DNA of 64,000 bases, from positions 3,100,001 to 3,164,000 of the forward strand of contig NZ_FOZL01000001.1 in the NCBI RefSeq assembly GCF_900114625.1, written 5' to 3'. Position numbers and translations under genes: made by a program. Under the pieces are notes generated by a model. The model was not told the DNA's origin. It ran no database searches and was given only the letters and a program-made list of their open reading frames with translations. How positions within the stretch are numbered: position 1 is the stretch's first letter; the number at the start of each line of letters is the position of its first letter. Positions 60,340 to 64,000 of the stretch are shown piece after piece. Origin of the DNA: Granulicella pectinivorans. Lineage in GTDB: Bacteria; Acidobacteriota; Terriglobia; Terriglobales; Acidobacteriaceae.

Positions 60340-60848
60340 TACTTCACATCCTTTCCACGGCCTTCGCGATACATCTGGAAGACCTCGTCCATCTTGGCGG
60401 GGGTGAGATCGTCGTGGAAGTCGTAGTTGACCTGCACGGCGGGGGCCCAGCAGCAGGCGCCGATGCACTCGACTTCTTCGAGCGAGAAGAGGCCATCGGG
60501 GGTGACTTCCTTGTGACCGATGCCGAGCTTGTGCTTGCAGTGGTCGAGGAGCTCGTATCCACCGCGAAGCATACAACTAATATTCGTGCAGACCTGCACG
60601 TTGTACTTGCCCGCGGGCTTGGTGCGGAGCATGGAGTAGTAGCTGAGGACGTTGCGCACGTCGAGCTCGAAGATGCCGATGCGCTGGGCGATCTCGGTGA
60701 CGACGGCGTCGGAGACGTAGCCGATCTCATCCTGCGCGTAGAGCAGCATAGGGATGAGCGCTGACCGCTTCAGCGGATAGATGGTGACGAGGTGGTCGAA
60801 GCGGGCTGCGAGCTCCGGCGAGAATATTGTGTTGGCGACTTGACTCAC
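60339..60848 (-). CDS. nuoE: NADH-quinone oxidoreductase subunit E
   Basis: 169-residue thioredoxin-like subunit with the N1a [2Fe-2S] cluster. The four Cys are in VQVCTNISCMLRGGYELLDH and VECIGACCWAPAVQVNYDFH (C-x4-C and C-x3-C). The N-terminal helix bundle (YPLKRSALIPMLLYAQDEIG) is normal. GTG start overlaps the stop of the preceding unknown gene (GTGA). Works with NuoF in NADH oxidation. Confidence 0.95.
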   Translation of the reverse strand: MSQVANTIFSPELAARFDHLVTIYPLKRSALIPMLLYAQDEIGYVSDAVVTEIAQRIGIFELDVRNVLSYYSMLRTKPAGKYNVQVCTNISCMLRGGYELLDHCKHKLGIGHKEVTPDGLFSLEEVECIGACCWAPAVQVNYDFHDDLTPAKMDEVFQMYREGRGKDVK

Positions 60849-61219
60849 TGCATCATCTCCCGTGCCAGCCGCTCGGCTGCGATGTCCATCTCTTCTTCCT
60901 GCTTGTCCTTACCGGCTGCGGTCAGGACGGTTCCGTGTTCGGTGAGGGCGAAGGCGCATTTGCGTCCGTCGCTGTACTGCATGGTGCGATGGTGGAACTT
61001 GAGCCACTTGCTGTTGACCCGGAGGGTGATCTCATCAGGGCCAACTTCGACTACGGCGTGGTGCGTAGTGTTGAGACCGTGGGCGGCTGCGTAAGAGCGG
61101 AGCAGGGAAGCCCAGGAGGTCCAGAGTTCGGTGTGAAGTTTAGCTTCCAGGAATACCTCAGGGCTGAAGCCCACTTCCTTGCCAGGTTTTGGCACGGCCG
61201 AAGCCGCACCCTTAAGCAA
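60845..61219 (-). CDS. Unknown protein inside the nuo operon between nuoD and nuoE
   Basis: Up to 124 residues, soluble, no family that I recognise. The centre, LWTSWASLLRSYAAAHGLNT then HHAVVEVGPDEITLRVNSKW and LKFHHRTMQYSDGRKCAFAL, reads as a compact alpha/beta domain; the C-terminus is a charged helix (DKQEEEMDIAAERLAREMMQ). There is no ATG near the start: TTG at 61219 or GTG at 61195 are the options, so the N-terminus is uncertain. It overlaps nuoE by 4 bases, so it is translated with the complex. An assembly or regulatory role is only a guess. Confidence 0.7.
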   Translation of the reverse strand: MLKGAASAVPKPGKEVGFSPEVFLEAKLHTELWTSWASLLRSYAAAHGLNTTHHAVVEVGPDEITLRVNSKWLKFHHRTMQYSDGRKCAFALTEHGTVLTAAGKDKQEEEMDIAAERLAREMMQ

Positions 61220-61230
61220 AACGTAAACGG

Positions 61231-62499
61231 TTAGCGGTCAATTTCCCCGAGGACAATGTCGATGGAGCCGATAACGGCAACGACGTCGGCCAGCATGCGG
61301 CCCTTGCACATCGTTTCGAGGGCTTGCAGGGTGGCGAAGGACGGGTTGCGCATGTGGACGCGGTAAGGCTTGGCGGTGCCGTCCGAGACGACGTAGTAGC
61401 CCATGAGGCCGCGTGGGCTTTCGACGGCCTGGAAGACCTCTCCGGCGGGGACGGCAAAGCCTTCGGTGACGATCTTGAAGTGATGGATGAGCGACTCCAT
61501 CTGGGTCTTCATCTGCTCGCGGTTGGGCAGAACGATTTTGGGGGCGTCGGCGGTGATCGGCGCGTCGGCGGGCAGGGCGGCGAGGAACTCCATGGCCTGC
61601 TTGCAGATCTTGACCGACTCATGCATCTCGAGCATGCGGACTTCGTACCGGGCCCAGACGTCTCCGACCTGCGAGACGGGCACGTTGAAGGTGAACTTCT
61701 CGTAGCTGGAGTAGGGCATGTCGCGGCGTGCATCCCAGTCAACGCCGGAGGCGCGGAGTGGGGGGCCGGTGACGCCGAGGGCGATGGCGTCCTCGGGCGA
61801 GAGGTGACCCACGCCCTTGAGACGGCCGATCCAGATGGGGTTGCCGGTGAGGAGGTTCTCGTACTGCTGGATGCGGTCCGGCATGATGGCCAGGAAGTCT
61901 TTGACCTTCTCGTAGAAGTCGAGGGGGGGCTCCAGCGAAAGGCCACCGATGCGGAAGTAGCTGGTCATCATGCGCTGACCGGCTACGGATTCGAAGATGC
62001 GGAGGATGTCTTCGCGCTCGCGGAAGCAATAGAGGAAGACGGTGAGTGCGCCGATGTCCATGGCGTGCGTGCCGAGCCAGACGAGGTGCGACTGGATGCG
62101 GGTGAGCTCGTTGAGCAGGACGCGGAGATACTGGGCGCGCTCGGGGATCTCAAGGGCGAGGAGCTTCTCGACGGCGAGACAGTAGGCGAGGTTGTTCGTC
62201 ATCGGACAGAGGTAGTCGATGCGATCGGTGAGGGGAACGACCTGCTGATAGAACTTGGCCTCGCAGGTTTTCTCGATGCCGGTGTGGAGGTAGCCGATAT
62301 CGGGGGCGAGGGAGACGACGGCTTCACCGTCGATTTCGAGCACGAGACGGAGAACGCCGTGGGTGGACGGGTGCTGCGGACCCATGTTGATGACCATGGT
62401 GTGGTCTTTGGGCGCTTCGGTGTCGTGGTGGCGCTTGGCGTCGGCGAGGACGTCGTCGACGCCGGGGTTGATCATGTCGGGTGCGTAGGTTGGCGGCAT
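61231..62499 (-). CDS. nuoD: NADH-quinone oxidoreductase subunit D
   Basis: 422-residue 49-kDa-type subunit at the quinone site. MVINMGPQHPSTHGVLRLVL, PDIGYLHTGIEKTCEAKFYQ, LTDRIDYLCPMTNNLAYCLA, FYEKVKDFLAIMPDRIQQYE and ESPRGLMGYYVVSDGTAKPY are canonical, including the His and Tyr near the quinone head-group. The ATG at 62499 overlaps the nuoC stop by one base; longer upstream reading is not needed. NuoD needs NuoB beside it, which this operon lacks. Confidence 0.97.
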   Translation of the reverse strand: MPPTYAPDMINPGVDDVLADAKRHHDTEAPKDHTMVINMGPQHPSTHGVLRLVLEIDGEAVVSLAPDIGYLHTGIEKTCEAKFYQQVVPLTDRIDYLCPMTNNLAYCLAVEKLLALEIPERAQYLRVLLNELTRIQSHLVWLGTHAMDIGALTVFLYCFREREDILRIFESVAGQRMMTSYFRIGGLSLEPPLDFYEKVKDFLAIMPDRIQQYENLLTGNPIWIGRLKGVGHLSPEDAIALGVTGPPLRASGVDWDARRDMPYSSYEKFTFNVPVSQVGDVWARYEVRMLEMHESVKICKQAMEFLAALPADAPITADAPKIVLPNREQMKTQMESLIHHFKIVTEGFAVPAGEVFQAVESPRGLMGYYVVSDGTAKPYRVHMRNPSFATLQALETMCKGRMLADVVAVIGSIDIVLGEIDR

Positions 62500-62996
62500 T
62501 AGCGGTAGCCCTCCACGGGATAGTCCTTGCGGAGCGGGTTGCCGTTCCAGTCGTCGGGCATCATGATGCGCTTGAGGTTGGGATGGCCGGGGAAGTCGAT
62601 GCCGAAGAGGTCGAAGACTTCGCGCTCGTAAAAGTTGGCGGAGGGCCATACGCCGGTAATGGTGGGAACCGACGGAACAGCGCCTTCGAGACGGACCGCG
62701 AGACGGATGCGCTGCTTCAGGCGATGCGAGACGATGTGGTAGCTGATCTGAAAGCGGGGTTCGGAGGGGTACCAGTCGACGGCGGTACAGTCTTCGAAGA
62801 AGTTGTAGCCGGCAGCCTGTACGGCCTTACAGGCCTCGATGATGCTCTCGGCGGGGACGGTGAGGGTGAACTCGTTGCGGTCGAACTTGGCGTCGGTGGC
62901 GAGATCCTTGAGCGCGATACAGGCGGCGTTCTCAGGGAAGGCGGCGAAGACGGCTTCGGTGCCGAGGAGCTTCTTTGGGTCGGGTGCGGCTTCCAT
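62499..62996 (-). CDS. nuoC: NADH-quinone oxidoreductase subunit C
   Basis: 165-residue 30-kDa-type subunit. The family signature is in VWPSANFYEREVFDLFGIDF and PGHPNLKRIMMPDDWNGNPL, then RKDYPVEGYR at the very C-terminus. The N-terminal half is variable, as expected. ATG directly follows the nuoA stop (TAAATG). In most operons nuoB lies between nuoA and nuoC; here there is no space for it. Confidence 0.96.
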   Translation of the reverse strand: MEAAPDPKKLLGTEAVFAAFPENAACIALKDLATDAKFDRNEFTLTVPAESIIEACKAVQAAGYNFFEDCTAVDWYPSEPRFQISYHIVSHRLKQRIRLAVRLEGAVPSVPTITGVWPSANFYEREVFDLFGIDFPGHPNLKRIMMPDDWNGNPLRKDYPVEGYR

Positions 62997-63410
62997 TTAC
63001 AGATCCCCCTTATCGTTCGACCAATCGAAGACGCCCTTCTTCCAGACATAGAAGAGACCGACCGCGACGAACGCGATGTAGACGAACATCTCCCAGAAGC
63101 CGAACATGGCCTGGCCGGTGATGGCGGGGAGCTTTTTGAAGATGACGGCCCAGGGAAGCATGAAGACAGCTTCCACGTCGAAGAGGATGAAGAGCATCGC
63201 AACGAGGTAGAAGCGGACCGAAAAACGTCCGCGGGCGTCGCCGATGGGGTCCATGCCGCACTCGTAGGGTCCGAGCTTGGTGCGGGAGTTCTTATGCCTG
63301 CCGACGAGGTATGAGGCTCCGACCATGCCCCCGGCCATGCCGAGAGCGACGAGAACCTGAAGCACGAGCGGAAGATAGTTCCAAATGTAGGGGTAACTTT
63401 GCATGGCCAT
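62997..63410 (-). CDS. nuoA: NADH-quinone oxidoreductase subunit A
   Basis: 137-residue complex I membrane subunit with three helices: YLPLVLQVLVALGMAGGMVG, RFYLVAMLFILFDVEAVFML and FWEMFVYIAFVAVGLFYVWK, and the loop KLGPYECGMDPIGDARGRFS with the conserved Cys next to the quinone tunnel. ATG at 63410 is chosen because a TAGAGT box ends 5 bases before it and an upstream TTG at 63437 would extend into the promoter. First gene of the operon. Confidence 0.95.
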   Translation of the reverse strand: MAMQSYPYIWNYLPLVLQVLVALGMAGGMVGASYLVGRHKNSRTKLGPYECGMDPIGDARGRFSVRFYLVAMLFILFDVEAVFMLPWAVIFKKLPAITGQAMFGFWEMFVYIAFVAVGLFYVWKKGVFDWSNDKGDL

Positions 63411-63415
63411 CTTCG

Positions 63416-63444
63416 ACTCTAGAAGTGTGTCTGGCAAGTGTCAA
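63416..63444 (-). promoter_or_regulatory. Promoter of the nuo operon, leaderless
   Basis: TTGACA (63444-63439), a 17-base spacer and TAGAGT (63421-63416), then five bases and the ATG. There is no room for a ribosome binding site, so nuoA is predicted to be translated from a leaderless or near-leaderless mRNA. Confidence 0.75.
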
Positions 63445-63478
63445 GCATCGGACGGCGATGTTCGAACAGTGAATGGGG

Positions 63479-64000
63479 CTAGCGGAAAAGTGAGGTGTAC
63501 CAGTCGAGGAGGGCAGGGCCGAAGAGGGAGGAAAACAGGCCTCCCGCAGCGAGAAAACTGCCGAAAGGGAGACGGGTGAGGCGGTTGGCGCGGCCCCGTA
63601 CCAGCAAAAGGGCCGCATAGAGCGACGCCGTCAGTACGCCAGCGAACAGAGCGAGGATAGCGGGCCAGAATCCGAGGAAGGCCGCGATCATCGCGAGGAG
63701 TTTGATATCGCCGAGGCCCATTCCGTCCCGTTTGCGGAGAAGTTTATACGCCTGGCGGATGGCCAGAAGGAGAAGAGCGGCTCCCACGATGGCGACGAGA
63801 CGGCCTCCGAGGAGCGCTTCCGGGCCGGTGAGGAAGACATTTCCCTTTTCGACCGACATGGCGGCGGTGATCGGTGCCTTGTGATGGAGGAGAACCTGGT
63901 CTTCCGTCGGGCCGAGGAAGATGGCCTGGGTGCAGACGAGGAAGAAACCGATGGCGATGCCCGAGAGGGTGAAGGCGTCGGGGAGGCGGTGGGTCTGCCA
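63479..64000 (-). CDS. Prepilin peptidase (A24A), 5' end cut by window edge
   Basis: The last 173 residues of an aspartic leader peptidase for type IV pili or type II secretion. Both catalytic motifs lie in the visible part: LPDAFTL near the window edge (first Asp) and GMGLGDIKLLAMI (second Asp, GxGD), surrounded by helices (LVAIVGAALLLLAIRQAYKL, LGFWPAILALFAGVLTASLY). The N-terminal methyltransferase domain, if present, lies outside. It is upstream of and co-directional with nuoA, but nuoA has its own promoter in the 68-base gap. Confidence 0.88.
   Translation of the reverse strand, partial: WQTHRLPDAFTLSGIAIGFFLVCTQAIFLGPTEDQVLLHHKAPITAAMSVEKGNVFLTGPEALLGGRLVAIVGAALLLLAIRQAYKLLRKRDGMGLGDIKLLAMIAAFLGFWPAILALFAGVLTASLYAALLLVRGRANRLTRLPFGSFLAAGGLFSSLFGPALLDWYTSLFR

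Overview
The window reads as chromosome of an Acidobacteriota bacterium, most likely family Acidobacteriaceae (Terriglobus/Granulicella/Edaphobacter type). The reasons are the GC-rich coding, an acidobacterial VWFA-related secreted protein, a long SMC with an acidic insert, split and lineage-specific respiratory operons, and short intergenic palindromes. The genus is an inference. No rRNA, tRNA, CRISPR array, transposase or phage gene was seen.

Layout. 1-9.4 kb: a cut-off LolC/E permease behind a secreted beta-propeller protein, a zinc alcohol dehydrogenase, a SpoIVB-type (S55) protease, the VWFA protein, a DinB-fold protein and threonine dehydrogenase. 9.4-18.1 kb: dienelactone hydrolase, an acetyltransferase, a Gly/Tyr/Arg-rich secreted protein, a three-domain GH18/NodB/GT2 cell-surface polysaccharide enzyme, a GT39-like membrane glycosyltransferase and an Ldh-family dehydrogenase. 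18.2-26.3 kb: an orphan FlgM-like peptide and a tightly coupled methyltransferase / DUF2064 transferase / GT87 / radical-SAM cluster, followed by an EAL-PAS-PAS protein, a GT2 and an AIM24 protein. 26.4-31.9 kb: a Fis-like protein, CvpA, PurC, a DUF4965 glutaminase-like protein and an amino-acid permease. 32.2-35.3 kb: an operon of EF-hand protein, ApbE-DUF2271 and PepSY membrane protein behind a palindromic promoter. 35.3-44.4 kb: smc, a secreted TPR-like protein, RNase T2, YmdB-type phosphoesterase with a partner, an acetyltransferase and a cysteine-free Rrf2 regulator. 44.6-48.8 kb: lysS and an F0 ATP synthase operon (AtpZ, AtpI, a, c). 49-63.4 kb: a complex I operon transcribed leftward (nuoA, C, D, unknown, E, F, G, H, J, small ORF, K, L, M, N, membrane protein) that lacks nuoB and nuoI. 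63.5-64 kb: a cut-off prepilin peptidase.

Three things stand out. First, at least a dozen genes without a Shine-Dalgarno sequence have a TAnnnT box 5-7 bases before the start codon, which predicts leaderless mRNAs. Second, the nuo operon lacks two core Fe-S subunits but carries an extra 124-residue protein and an undescribed 31-residue membrane peptide with its own ribosome binding site. Third, several housekeeping enzymes (SMC, LysRS) carry unusual in-frame inserts, one of them clearly AT-richer than its surroundings.
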